DNA of 64,000 bases from Cyclaneusma minus (lineage: Eukaryota > Ascomycota > Leotiomycetes > Marthamycetales > Marthamycetaceae). This document shows, piece by piece, positions 45,410-56,821 of the stretch. Position 1 is the first letter of the stretch, and each line of letters opens with the position of its first letter. The notes under the pieces were generated by a model. It searched no databases and was not told the origin of the DNA. It saw only the letters and a list, made by a program, of their open reading frames with translations. A program made the position numbers and the translations under genes. Where the stretch lies: positions 379,870-443,869 of the forward strand of contig JAKZHN010000010.1 of NCBI GenBank assembly GCA_037179335.1, written 5' to 3'.

Positions 45410-46126
45410 TCACAAGTACTTCTTTGCGGCCGCAGCGATCTTCTGTCGAAAGATGGGACTTCTCACCGGCTGGTTGACTTGGTAGAAGGGATTCATTATC
45501 GCCTTCACCCAGTTCTCGTACACCTCGGCGAAGAATTGGCGAACGGCTTCCTCGGTTTGGGGAGAGGTGGGATTAGCCGAGAGAGAAGTCGATGCGCGAG
45601 AAGTGGGACCGCCGCCGGTGGTGTGGCTGGGTTGGAGAAGAAGAAGGTACTTGACATCTGGAAAGGGATGTGATTAGCTATGTTGAACCTGGCAATTGGG
45701 ACTGGAGCGTCGAGAGGATGTGTGTATGAGACGTGTGTGAGGGAGGGAGAAACGTACTGCCGCCCGTGAGAAAGCCATAGACGTAGGAGTCGTGTATTTT
45801 GTCGATGCACTTGAGGTACCTGTAAGAAGTGAGGTTAGCTACGACGTCGGAGCTGTGAACTGAAGGAAGAGCTTGCAAAATGAAGATCGCAATTGACCAG
45901 GAGAACAGCACTGGAAGATGAGAAGAGATCCGGGAACTCACATCGAGGGAGTTTGCCATTGCACGTCCTCCACGATATCCAGGCTGCTGTGGGTAGCGAA
46001 TTGGTTCATTCGACGCTGTTCCTCGTTGAAGTGTGACATGCCGTCGCCGCCTTGCTTCGAGGTGCCAAACTCGATTTCGAAGAGGGGGTTGTCGCTAGTT
46101 CCAATGACTACGAAGTAATACGACAT
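45410..46126 (-). CDS. TRS20: TRAPP complex subunit TRS20/TRAPPC2 (sedlin)
   Basis: complement(join(45410..45657, 45758..45819, 45942..46126)), 164 residues. Longin-fold core subunit of TRAPP, the Rab GEF and tethering complex for ER-Golgi and endosomal traffic. MSYYFVVIGTSDNPLFEIEF is the sedlin start. Then HFNEEQRRMNQFATHSSLDI, YLKCIDKIHDSYVYGFLTGG, NVKYLLLLQPSH, EAVRQFFAEVYENWVKAIMN, NPFYQVNQPVRSPIF, and the C-terminal KKYL. Both introns start GTGAGT or GTACGT and end CAG, and phases close. A short Ser/Pro insert (GGGPTSRASTSLSANPTSPQ) is typical of filamentous fungi. Divergent from MRPL31. Confidence 0.95.
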
Positions 46127-46647
46127 TTTCGATTGGAGTAAGAGGGCTGGAGTGCTGTGGTTGCTGAGGGGTCTTTGTGGTCTTCTGTTCTTCGAGATCC
46201 CAGGCCTGTTGGAGATCTGCAATGATGCCGCCGTTCTCGAGTGTGAGCTTGGTCTGGATCTGAATGAGAGGCACGAGATACCTGCCGGGAATGTGTGAGC
46301 AGAGGACGATCTGGAAAGAAAGGGCTTCCTGAATGATTTGGAAGTCTTTAGAAGTGATCGGAGGCCGATTCGACAACCAGAGTACTGGATGATGGCGGGG
46401 CGTCTCTGTAGTCGTATTGGAGGCCTGAGCGTCCATTGCGATGGCTCGTGCGCGTGCTGTCTTGCTTGGCCGGCGATTGTATTTTTCCGATGCCGAATAC
46501 GAAGGATACAAGAGCGAGAGCGAGAGCGAGAAATTACGAGCAGCTGGAAAAACGTTAATCCTAGTGCCTGCTGCAGCAGCGCCTCTGGGTTGAGAACTTC
46601 ACGATCCACGGCATCGTCAGGTAGCATCTGCTCGCCAATTCACAACC
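46127..46647. promoter_or_regulatory. Divergent promoter of TRS20 and MRPL31
   Basis: 521 bp between start codons. Open frames here on the minus strand continue upstream of the TRS20 ATG, but the conserved start is clear. An AGCGAGAGCGAGAGCGAGA microsatellite lies at about 46513-46531. Confidence 0.55.
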
Positions 46648-47124
46648 ATGTTCGGCGCTTTCAGACCTACAAATTCCCTCTCAGGAGGTCTGCTATGGTA
46701 TGAATCGCTGCACAACATCTGGACTCATTGGAAGGAATTATGGCAATTGTCTGACGTGGCTCAGGAAAATCCCATGGCGACTCTCCAAATTCCAGAAAGC
46801 GAGACAACGAAAACGATTACGCGCCGTTGATGACGTTGTGAAGACACTGGATACTGCGCTCACCAAGCAGGGTGCTACAACAAAGGCGATACAGCACTGG
46901 AAGGCGGAGATGCCGACTGAGGAGGAGATGCTGCCGAGAGACAAGTACACGATTTTCGATCGCAAGGAGAGGAAGTACAGGAAGGGCATTCATAGTAAGC
47001 CAAACCTGGGAGAGTTGTTTTGTGAGCTCAAGCTTAGATTGGAATGTGTGGCTGACATGGTGGATTTGCAGAGCTGCCAAAATGGACGAGAGTGTCCCAA
47101 CGAATCAACCCCCCTGGTTACTAA
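46648..47124 (+). CDS. MRPL31: Mitochondrial large-subunit ribosomal protein mL60 (MRPL31)
   Basis: join(46648..46697, 46765..46994, 47072..47124), 110 residues. MFGAFRPTNSLSGGLLWKIP is the family start, made only after splicing out 46698-46764 (GTATGA..GCTCAG with CTGAC). Then RAVDDVVKTL, EEMLPRDKYTIFDRKE, YRKGIHKLPKWTRVSQR, ending NPPGY. Component of the fungal mitochondrial large ribosomal subunit. Convergent with CBC2, 220 bp apart. Confidence 0.93.
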
Positions 47125-47344
47125 TTGGCATCGATGCCACGGAAGGGAGGAATCGCTATGGTCTGGCGTGTACATTTGTATGATATGAGGATTCAAATTC
47201 AACAGGGCATAGTTTGGAGTTGGGGAAACAATTGATCACTTGACGTCCTTGGGAGAGCCTAACCCCTAGACCGTGTTGCCAATTCCATCGCTGAACTCCC
47301 AAACTCCATAGAATGCAGGAAGACTGATCAGAAAGACCTATGGT

Positions 47345-48035
47345 CTATCTGCCTCTACCGTACTCCTCCTCCTCCTTCAGACGCTCAGCCTGGATAGCAC
47401 GACCCAGTCCTCCGCGTCCCTCATCATACTCCTCACGATACTCATCGCGCACCTGGCCACCCGACTTGCCACGTCCATATTGCCTTCCCTCCTCAAATCC
47501 AGGGTCCAGGTCGGTTCGGATAATGCGCTCATCGAGCTTTGTGCCGCCAATGTATTTCATGCAGTCCAAAGCATCCTGGTGATTGTAGTACTCCACAAAG
47601 CAGAAACCACAGGGCGTCTTATTGTAGCGGTCCAAACCCATCACCAAGCGCTTGATCTCCCCGCATTTGGCAAATAGTTCGTGGATTTGTTCTTCAGTTG
47701 TGTAGAAGGACCTGGTCGGAGAAGCGTTAGCTGTGAAGATGCGCCTGGACGAGACGTGGATGAATGTACAAATTGCCAACGTAGAGAGTCACAGCGTCCT
47801 TCAATGGATCTTCGAAGTGCTCTGGCGTCTTTTCTCTCTCCTCTAGGCCGTCGGCTGGGCGGTTGTATCTGCCTTTCTTCTGTGTCGCACAGTGTGAGGT
47901 TAGCCAAGGGATGCTGCGACGACTCGTAGAGGAAATTCATAGAGAACTGTGGAAGATAATAGCACATACTCTGCTCGTGTAATAAGCACTGGGCTTGTCG
48001 AGCCTGTCGACAGTGTTTCGCACAGCTGCAGGCAT
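47345..48035 (-). CDS. CBC2: Nuclear cap-binding protein subunit 2 (CBP20)
   Basis: complement(join(47345..47711, 47770..47879, 47970..48035)), 180 residues. Binds the m7G cap of nuclear RNA together with CBP80, serving splicing, export and the first round of translation. Cap-contact Tyr pair in [11 protein letters not shown] with RNP2 LYVGNLSF, RNP1 GFCFVEYY, and [31 protein letters not shown] and [20 protein letters not shown], all standard. The Arg/Glu-rich C-terminus matches the family. Introns are GTATGT..GACACAG and GTACAT..GACCAG, phases 0 and 2. Divergent from NUP82. Confidence 0.95.
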
Positions 48036-48391
48036 GGTTGCGATCTGACTTGCGGCCTTTGTGAGAGGCGAGAGGAAAATCAAGTGGGCTGCGACTGCTG
48101 CTGCAAGGCTGTGTGAGCTTGGGTGGGCGTCCTTTTCGCGACAACGCGCTATCTTAAGGTACCTTAAAGCTCGTCCTTCCTTCCTCCGACCGCGCTGCTG
48201 TTGGCGCATCACCTTCCGCCAATTCTTCCACTACGAGTCGCTGCTTGCTCGTCTGCCTTCCCGTCTCTCAACAATTCTCTGCCATAGCTTTGGGGCCTAG
48301 GATAATGCCTGATTTATAGTCTGCACCATCCTCCAAAGTTCTCCATTACTCGCACCGCCATCTCGGGTTTGGAGCTCAGAAAAGATTCAAC
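48036..48391. promoter_or_regulatory. Divergent promoter of CBC2 and NUP82
   Basis: 356 bp between divergent ATGs. It contains the palindromic TTAAGGTACCTTAA-like sequence at about 48153-48166 and CT-rich tracts. Confidence 0.6.
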
Positions 48392-51150
48392 ATGCCGAAG
48401 ATTGTCAGCTACACCCCAGCCTGGCTGTCCAAGCCGGCTGCCGGCCACAAGCTCTTCGCGCCAGCTCCCGATACTGCGAACGACTACCCTACTTTGCCTA
48501 ATGGTGCCAGGAAGAAGGCCAGCCCCCAAGGTGCAAAGCGAACCATTGCGCACCGAGGCACTGAAGTCTTCGTAGCTGTTGGCAAGGAGATTCGCTGGGC
48601 TGATCTGCTTCACCTCAAGGAAAGATGGGCGGAGAAGGAAGAGCGGAAGTACAAGGGAAAGTCGAGGGATGACGACTACGACGACGATTTTCCATACGAC
48701 CAGGGCTTCCGAGTAAGTAGCTCTGCCACGAAGCTATTCCGCTGTTCCAAAATCTGATGTTATGACTACAGACTATCAAGACCGGCGTGGCCGATGACAT
48801 CCGCCAACTGATCATATCTCCTCGAGACGAATTCTTGGCCATCTTGACCACCCATACGGTGCACATTGCATTGCTTCCCGATTCGACCCACTTGACCGCA
48901 CCTGATACTGGTGCTATGCGCCTGAAGACATACACTTTGGGCCCAACCACACATATCACCTCGCAACCCGCAATCGCCTCGGCTCTCTGGCACCCTCTGG
49001 GAGTCAATGGATCTTGTCTAGTCACCGTCACGGTAGACGCCGTGGTCCGAATATGGGAGCTCTCCTTCGCCGACCGATGGTCTTTCGACAAACCAACTCT
49101 GGCCATCGATCTCAAGAAGCTAGCAGATGGTACATCCCTGGACCAAGACTTTTCAGCAACCCCGGCAGGCATCCACAGAGGCTTCTCGCCCGACTCGGTT
49201 GAAATGGAAGTTGCTTCGGCTTGTTTTGGTGCCAGGGAGACTAAGGGATGGTCACCTATGACCCTTTGGGTTGCCATGAGAGAGGGCGACGTCTACGCAC
49301 TTTGTCCGTTACTACCCGAGAAATGGGCACCACCAGCAACTCTGATCCCTTCGCTATCTGTTTCCATTGTGTCGAGGGTGGCTGTTTTGGAGGATGACCC
49401 AGATGCCTCAGCAGACACCAAACGTCTAGCGCAGCAGCAGCTTGCTTGGATGTCTGGAATCGATAATCAGGACTCTGTGCTTTCCGAAGGCCCGGGTGGT
49501 GGCCCACCTGTTGAAGTCTACACACGCCCTTCGAAGCCTGGTAGAGTCCCGAAACTTCAAGGACCCTTCTGCATCGAGCTGCCTTCTGACCAGGCAGACG
49601 ATGCCGATGATCTGCTGACCGATATTGTTGCCATCGGACCCAGGCTAGATCTCGAGGAGTTGGCTGGTGGTGAAGAATTCGATTTGGAGGTAGACGAATC
49701 AGCAGCCGAGGGTCTGTCTACTACAGTGGTATGCCTGCTGTCCAGCAGTGGTCGCATCACCATTTGCTTGGATCTTGACCACGTGGAGGCCCAATGGCTC
49801 CCCTTAAGTAAGGCAAAGCGCCAGAGATCCATCGAGCTCACAAACCCGCCATCTCTCGAGGTCTTTGAGGTTCTACAAACCCAACCAAAGGGAGAAGTCA
49901 GTGAAAACGCCTGGCCGACCTTTAGCCGAGAAGTTTCCTCCCGCTACTCTTTCTACATCACCGAGAGCTCGGCCATATCCTTCTTGTCTCTGGAACCATG
50001 GATTTACCGCCTAGACAGTGAGCTGAACGCAGACACCAGCGCCGGCGCCGATTTCCGTATGGACCTCCTAGTCAACGGTCAAAAATCGGACCTTGAACGA
50101 GTCTTTGCTTTATCTAGCAAGCCCATCGACCCTTCTTTCTCATTCTGCGCCAGCACCGTCCTCCGCGATGCCGATCTCGGCCACTTTCTTCTCTCCGCCA
50201 CCCCCGTAAGACCTGTTGCTCTATTCTTCGACTATGCCGACCCCTCGCTCAATCGGACCCATCGCGCCGACAGCTTCGACTCTAACTACGAAAATGTTGA
50301 CCAACGTTTGATACTCAACGAACCGCGCCCCGTGTACATACCCTCCCACATTTTCCAACAGAAATCTTCTCTACCAAACTACCTGGCCGAGCTGCGCCGA
50401 GGCCGCTGGAAGCAGCTCCTCACGCAACCCATCCGACTCTCGTCTGCCACACTCACCATTTTCACCGAAGCGCACAAAATTCTCTCCGACGAAACTCTCC
50501 GCGTCGGTTCTGCAGTCGCTGAACTGTTCCGTGAGTGCGACCGCTTACAAGCTGAGCTGAAGGGCCAAATTCGCCGCGCCAATGAACTCGCGCAGAGGGT
50601 CGAGAGTGTCATTGGTGATGATGCGGATGAGATCATGTGTGGCGAAACGGGCTTGACACGACGCTTGGATTTGGCGAATGTGAAGCAGATGGAGATCAAG
50701 GAGCGAGTCGAACGGCTGAAGAAGCGCGTCGGAAGAGGACGCCCGACGGAGATTAGTGACAGGGAGAAGGTGTGGATGGACGAGGTAGAGAGCCTTGAGA
50801 AGGCCATTTTCGGCAAGGATGAAGATGTACAGGACAGGAGAGTGTTTGGCAATAGGAGAAAAACGCAGGCTGAACGTAACCCGCCGTACAAGCGGTACGA
50901 AGAGGCCATGAACCTGACCGAGGAGCTGAAGATGCAGGCTAGGGAGGTGGCTGAGAAGGAGAGAGAGGGCAGTGTGATGTCCGATGACGGAGACGGAAGC
51001 GAGTACGGCATGAGATCCAGCAGGGACGATCTTGTGCCTATAGATGTGAAAAAGAGGAAGATGGAAGAGGTGCATAAGATGCTGGAGCGCGAGGACGCGC
51101 TCGTAACGGGGACGACGGGCAGGTTGGAGAGGCTTAAAATGGAAGTTTGA
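48392..51150 (+). CDS. NUP82: Nucleoporin NUP82
   Basis: join(48392..48712, 48772..51150), 899 residues. Cytoplasmic-face nuclear pore component (Nup82-Nup159-Nsp1 module) needed for mRNA export. N-terminal beta-propeller (to about residue 600): MPKIVSYTPAWLSKPAAGHK, VADDIRQLIISPRDEFLAIL, ASALWHPLGVNGSCLVTVT and DAVVRIWELSFADRWSFD. C-terminal coiled coil (about 670-899): AVAELFRECDRLQAELKGQI, QMEIKERVERLKKRVGRGRP and KMEEVHKMLEREDAL. The intron GTAAGT..GACTACAG is clean. Length and domain order match filamentous-fungal NUP82. Confidence 0.92.
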
Positions 51151-52341
51151 AAGTACCGAGTAGTCAGTGCTTCATGCTCCATTTTCCTTCTTCCATGAGG
51201 CCGAAGAAACTAGGTGGATATTGCTTTTGTATGACGACTGGTGAGGACTGGGAAGTGTTTTTTTCTAGATGATATCCAAGCGTTTCACGAAAGGGACTAT
51301 GGCAAGGATAGAAAAGCAAGCAAGTAAGTAGTTCAGTGATTAGGAGTAACGGGGAAAAGTATGGGTCACATGTTGGATCCTACACAGCGAAAGATTTGCC
51401 TTTTTCATCATTCTTGCCCTCTCAGGCGCTCAATTTCTCCTCGCTCGTGGTGGAATTTCTTTTCCGTGCAAGATGGCTCGTCACCCAGTCAATTCCGAGC
51501 ACACTAAGTTCTTGAACCTCTTCTAATTACATGAATTTTCCTCGGTTATTTGGAGTTCTTTTTAATTACTTGGATTTCTCACCATTACCTGGACGGAGTC
51601 CGCATCAAAGTTGCACGCATAAGAAATTCTACCATAAGCTCAAGGCCTGGCTCTCCTCTCAGGGATGCATAAGATACGAGCTGCATTCTTGGCGTTTGCT
51701 AGTAGGTAAGTAGAGGTGTAGCAAACAGTACTCGACGCCGAGTGGCAACCAAGCTTTCGTTCTCCTCCGCTTCCGATAATATTGGACCAAGAGAGTAAGA
51801 GGTTAAACAAGGACGCCAAGAGCGATAGTTGATTCGAAATTTGGGTTTGCTGCGCACGCGAGGGTTGATCCCAGACTCACCTCAGTCACCTGACCTCCAA
51901 AGACGCGTCTTCCCTTCCTCTCTTGCTTCCCGCCAATCCGCAACGCGAAGCAAACATAAACATAAACCTTCAACCTCTTCGCGTCGTCTTTCAGTCTCGT
52001 CTGGTCCACACTCTTCGGACTCTCCAACTGGTCTCATGATCCGTCCACCTCACACCTCGATCAGCATTCGAGCTGCAGGTGAGCTTTATTCTTCCCTTTG
52101 TATACTTGTGCTGTTTCATTGGTGCTTACGTCTGGTTTTAGTGGTAATTTGAGGCAAAGAAGCACATTCTCGACACCTCTGCCTCATCTCCGTCTTTGGC
52201 TTGTTCGGGCTGTTCCAAGTCCTTTTACTATCACTGTTCTTCTGGTAGGACTGCTTTATTATCTGCCCACTCACCTTGGTCTTCGAGGCGGCGCTAACTA
52301 TTCTTGCAGCTTCCAGCTCAGGCTAAATCTTTTTCAATACG
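51151..52341. other. Intergenic and spliced 5' leader of paralogue B
   Basis: A repeat-like patch at about 51500-51590 (TAATTACTTGGATTTCTC type). From about 51880 the sequence CAGTCACCTGACCTCCAAAG starts a leader shared with paralogue D (56155: CAGTCACCTGACTTCCAAGA). Two probable 5'-UTR introns: about 52081-52141 (GTGAGC..TGCTTACGTCTGGTTTTAG) and about 52243-52311 (GTAGGA..TATTCTTGCAG). Confidence 0.55.
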
Positions 52342-53168
52342 ATGGCACACGTGTGGGCGGTTGCGAAAGCCAGTGCGAAGTTCTTGAACTTCGAGGACGA
52401 CGAGGACGGATTTCGGGAGTTCGTAATGAAGGACGCCATTCAAGATCCGTGGTGCATCGTACGTGACCACATGATGACTCACGGTGGGCCTAGAGGCCTG
52501 GTCGTCATCGAAAGGGCCCTACGCGCAATCGACGACCAAGATCCGGCATACCTTCCGGTGTTGTATCATAGAGATAGTCTTGATTTTTTTGATGGATGGT
52601 CAAAGGAAGACTTCTATGTCTTTTTCGTCTGTCAAGTATTCTACAACTTGACAGGCCCCGGAGAGATCTGGGAAGGCAGCACCGATGAAGACCGGCCGGA
52701 GATGGTAGAAGCCGCCTTGGGAGTTCTGAAATTCCTTCGCCTTGACCGGTCTCGCAGAAACAATAAGGCTAACATGGCGGAGAGGAGGGCGAGTGAGAAA
52801 CGGACAGGCTCTGTCCGATCTAGCAACCCAGCTTCGAAGATCTCTCGAACCGGAAAACCATTCAAAGTTCAGAAGCGGGGACGCGAAGACGACAGCCTGG
52901 CAACTTCTCCCAAGCAAGGTAGACGTGAGGCCATCGATAACCGAATCGATCTCCAGGGTCGTACGTCGGCGAAGCAAGACCACAGAGAGCACAGGAGCCC
53001 GCGCGTCCGTCTAAAAAGACATCGGTGTTCATCGACCTGACCCTCCCCCGGAAAGCAGAGAAAAGGAAAATGAAGCAAGAGTTGCTGGAGCAGGAATTGC
53101 AAGGCGAGGAGAACAAATCTGTGCTCAGGCAGAAGCTGTTGGAGGAGCTCGGGCTGGAGGAGGATTGA
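52342..53168 (+). CDS. DLT-tail family paralogue B
   Basis: Best model join(52342..52918, 52957..53168), 262 residues. Core shared with C and D: FVMKDAIQDPWCIVRDHMMT, IDDQDPAYL, KEDFYVFFVCQVFYNLTGPG, EIWEGSTDEDRP and ALGVLKFLRLDRS. Then a basic disordered linker. The unspliced frame ends at 53040 (SST), but the next frame carries SVFIDLTLPRKAEKRKMKQE and LLEELGLEED, clearly homologous to the C and D tails. A GT..AG segment of only 38 bp (52919-52956) joins them with correct phase. That is very short for a fungal intron, so a frameshift is the alternative. FIDLT resembles a SUMO-interacting motif. Function unknown. Confidence 0.68.
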
Positions 53169-54433
53169 GGATGAGGAATGGCTACATTGTTATTTCATAA
53201 GGCATGTCCGGTGCAGTACAATGCCAACTTATTGGGACAGATATGGCAGTCCAGAGATTGAAGGATGATCTGCTTGGAGCTCGAATATTTGGGAAGACGG
53301 AAATGCGGGTCATAATCGGATTAGGAATGTCAATTCGCGGTACAACTTAGCAGGCTACTCCTAAAGTCCTAATGATCATCGTGACACTCGAGTTATGCAG
53401 GTATACCTACCCATTTACAACGGCGAAGCCTATGCTACCGCATTCAAAAGAAGGCAGCAGACGTGCATATTACACGATCCCAAATTGGGAGGTAGTGACA
53501 ATAAATATTGATACAGGGCCCTTCTGGGTCTTGTAATGGGAATGAATGCATATACCACGCTTCGCAGGATCCTGGTACCTGCTACCTATCTAAATTCTAA
53601 CACTTGGACCGGGCCGTTTAGACTATGATATTCTAAGTGAGGTTCTGCTCCTATCAGATTCTTAACGAGCAGCCAGGAAACGAGCAGATTGACGAGCTAG
53701 TCCCTTCACTTTCTAACTTTCGGCAATTTTGACCAATGAATTTAAAAATTAAATAAAAACATAAGATAAGGTAAGGCGCATTGCCGCGTCTTGACGGTTG
53801 CGGACTCAAAGTTTGTTGAGGAAGAAGTGACACGTCACCTAGCAAACTGTAAACACAAGACGCGCAAAGGAAACTTCAGATCTTCTCATCTCCCTGATTC
53901 CTCCGTTCTCTTCCACTTTCTTCGAATGAAACGAGTCACAATCACTCTTGCTCATCATCTTCAGATCTCACAGACTCACCTCATACCTACCTAAGCACCA
54001 AAAGCAGTGGCCAAAGACCTCTTCTTTGTCATCTTCTCACCTGATCTCTGAGTCTCTACCTCGTCTACGTGCCTCTTGGCCTGCTTCAAGTCCCTCACGC
54101 TTCTATCATTCGTAGCATCCAAGTCAACCACACGCAACCCAATCTCGCCCTTCCTTTCCCTCTACATCCAACTCAGGTAAGGCTCTCTATTGCCTTCAAA
54201 TTCTTTTGCTATTTGCAGGATGCTTACGTTTATCCTGAGCAGCTCTTGTTCTCTCCGCACTCGGAAGAGGCCCTACCTACGAACTGTCGGTAGACTCCAC
54301 GAACGCTTTCCATTACAGCCGTTTTTTTTTCTTCGGTAAGTTTAGTCTCGTGACTGTTGCCCTTCACTTACCTGACTGTTCAGCCCATGCTAACGTTGCA
54401 CACCATCAAGCACCCCAAGCCTTCTTGGAAACG
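53169..54433. other. Intergenic and spliced 5' leader of paralogue C
   Basis: No gene. Probable leader introns: about 54177-54242 (GTAAGG..TGCTTACGTTTATCCTGAGCAG) and 54336-54382 (GTAAGT..CTGACTGTTCAG). The first intron ends with the same TGCTTAC-containing element seen upstream of B and D. Confidence 0.55.
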
Positions 54434-55423
54434 ATGACAACCGCAAAAGCTTTTCGCGAATCAATCGCAAGGCGGTTAGGGTTTAGGGGTCGAGGCAACC
54501 TCAACAAATTCTTAACAAAGATGGCCATCCAAAAGCCGTGGAAAATCACCATGAATGGTCTGAAAAGTCTCAAACGATGGGTACCTCCGGGCGAGGTGGT
54601 CGTCCAGATGGCCGCTTACGCCATCGAATACAGAGATCCCAAATATTACCTTCGGCCGGAAGAATTTGTAGAAGGGACTACTCGCGAGCTCTACGCTTTC
54701 TTTATCTGCCAGGTGGTCACTAACCTACAAGAACCTGGAGAACTATGGGAAGGGAGGAAGGATCTCAACGAAATTGGGCAGATAGCCTTGGATATTTTAA
54801 GGCTCCTCCGCAGCGACAAACGCATGCATGACAAAAACGCAAGAAGGAGGGCGGCGAGGGCGAAAAGGGCGGCGACGAGAGCGAAACGGGCGCGGACGAA
54901 CTCTGTTGTCGCGAGTGTCGACGACAGCGAAGATGATGAGTATGAGGAGCCTATAGCTAAGAGGGTCAGAAAGGTTTCGAGAGCCTTTGTGATTGAGGAC
55001 GATGAGGATGACGAGGAAGGGGAGCAAGAGGAGGACGGCGAGGAAGAGGAGGAGGACGGCGAGGAAGAGGAGGAGGACGGCGAGGAAGAGGAGCAGGACG
55101 AGGATGAAGAGTATATGGAGGATGAAAAGCCTCTGGCTGAGAAGCCAACCCGAACGAGAGCACTGGTCAGAGCCCCAATGGGACGGGAGATCGTTGACGA
55201 TCAAGAGAACCTCCGCAGCCCAGTTAAAATCAAGCAAGAGCGCACAGAGACGGCCTATTCCATGAACAGCGAGCGTGCGCCTGGATCCACAATGGATCAA
55301 GCGGTGGACCTCACTTTGGACAAGAAACAGCGGAGGCTAAATCTGCTTCAGGACCTGCTCGCCGGAGAGGAGAAGAAATCAATGATCAGACAGTCGCTCT
55401 TGCAGCTTTGTGATGAGGAATGA
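54434..55423 (+). CDS. DLT-tail family paralogue C (intact)
   Basis: Single exon, 329 residues from MTTAKAFRESIARRLGF. It is the longest intact member of the family. Core: FLTKMAIQKPWKITMNGLKS, MAAYAIEYRDPKYYLRPEEF, RELYAFFICQVVTNLQEPGE, LWEGRKDLNEIGQIALDILR. Then a basic Lys/Arg/Ala stretch (NARRRAARAKRAATRAKRA), which is a strong candidate nuclear localisation signal. A long acidic run (about residues 195-235) follows, built from three 21-bp DNA repeats. The tail has AVDLTLDKKQRRLNLLQDLL and ends LLQLCDEE. VDLTLD resembles the SUMO-interacting motif of PIAS proteins (VIDLT). No enzymatic motif. A nuclear adaptor role is inference only. Confidence 0.75.
   Translation: MTTAKAFRESIARRLGFRGRGNLNKFLTKMAIQKPWKITMNGLKSLKRWVPPGEVVVQMAAYAIEYRDPKYYLRPEEFVEGTTRELYAFFICQVVTNLQEPGELWEGRKDLNEIGQIALDILRLLRSDKRMHDKNARRRAARAKRAATRAKRARTNSVVASVDDSEDDEYEEPIAKRVRKVSRAFVIEDDEDDEEGEQEEDGEEEEEDGEEEEEDGEEEEQDEDEEYMEDEKPLAEKPTRTRALVRAPMGREIVDDQENLRSPVKIKQERTETAYSMNSERAPGSTMDQAVDLTLDKKQRRLNLLQDLLAGEEKKSMIRQSLLQLCDEE
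55031..55095 (+). repeat. 21-bp coding tandem repeat (acidic run)
   Basis: Three copies of GAGGACGGCGAGGAAGAGGA plus G in frame within paralogue C, encoding EDGEEEE units. Length is expected to vary between strains. Confidence 0.85.
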
Positions 55424-56821
55424 GAACGATGTGCAAGTAGAGACATGAATACAGGGGGGTAAATGGGTGCGTATCCTTGAAAGACTTTTGGCGATGCAAC
55501 CTGCTGACACCACAAGGAAGCATAAAAGATGTTTTTGTAGAGCTAAGGTACCTAGTCATTGGAGCAGAGTTTCTGGGTCCGGTTTACGATTTTCTAAAGT
55601 TGGTGGAAAGTGGAGCAATGTGAGACGGATCGTCGGATCATGATATTATGATAATTGATCGGCTGTTGGCTCATGGCTGAAAGAAGGGGAAGCATAGTAG
55701 GTAGGGGGAAAAAGTCTGAATACGATTGTCATTTTAAAGTCTAAAAGTATATCGTATACCAACCGTTAGCTTTAATGAGTCTATGACACCTGTGACCCAC
55801 AGTAGAGCTCAATCTCTTATATAACTATTCATTGTAGCATCCCATTGTGTCTGTATCACATACAACCAATACATGTTGATTCCTGCGGGCTATGATTTGT
55901 TTTGTTTACATTTATTCTAGCGCGTCTCTATGTGGCGTATTTGCGCTTAGGATCGAAAATCAAACTCGTATTCAGACATTCCCCGTGGTAGGAGAAGGTA
56001 GGCGGACTTGTTTTGATTTGCTTACATTTATATGCGAAACCAAATGATTGAGAGATCAAGTAAAAAGGAAAAACGTGATGATCCCAGATCTACATGTGCC
56101 TGCGCACACTCGAAAGTGAGGTGAGGCCCGTTCTGCTCCTTCCTCCCGACTCGCCCCAGTCACCTGACTTCCAAGAACGCGCCTTCCTTACTTGTCTCTC
56201 GCAGCTCCACCAAATCTGCGGCGCGACTTGTTGAAGCAGAGACTGTCAATCGCCTTCCCTCTTCTTCTGCAACGTCCACTCTAAAAACACCATCTCCTCC
56301 ACCACCACTAGAGACCTCGTCCTCACCTTACGGTCTTACCCTCCTCTACTCTCTTCCATCTTGTGCCGTCTCAGGCAGAGATTGAGGAGACTTCTACTCG
56401 CCCGCGTCGCGTGATCTCTCTGCTCATCATTCGTCGCGCCTTCGCGCCCTTCTCCATCCGTCTCGACTTTGCCTCTCCGCCCTCCTTCATCTCCTTCACA
56501 TCGTCAAGACTCAGATCCGGTAGTCCTGTTGTCTGCCACACCGCCAGGTTGTCAATTGCGCTGCCAAGGAAATCAAAGTAAGCTAAGGTACATTCCATCC
56601 TTCCTTAAAGTTTCCATGCTACTCGAATGATGCTTACACCTGTCTTCAACAGCCCTTGTCCTGTCTGCTCTGTGGCGGACTGCATTCCCGCCACAGCCGA
56701 TCTTCCGGTAAGCCTGGGTCCTTGTTTTGAATGTCTCCTCCACTCGGCTCCGTGGCCATCTCCAGAACCGGTGCTGATTATTCTTGCATCGTCCAGCCCA
56801 TTTCCGACCTTATTAAATACA
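55424..56821. other. Intergenic and spliced 5' leader of paralogue D
   Basis: No gene. From about 56155 it shares leader sequence with paralogue B. Probable leader introns: about 56577-56651 (GTAAGC..TGCTTACACCTGTCTTCAACAG) and about 56709-56798 (GTAAGC..GCTGATTATTCTTGCATCGTCCAG). The second resembles B's GCTAACTATTCTTGCAG. Confidence 0.55.
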
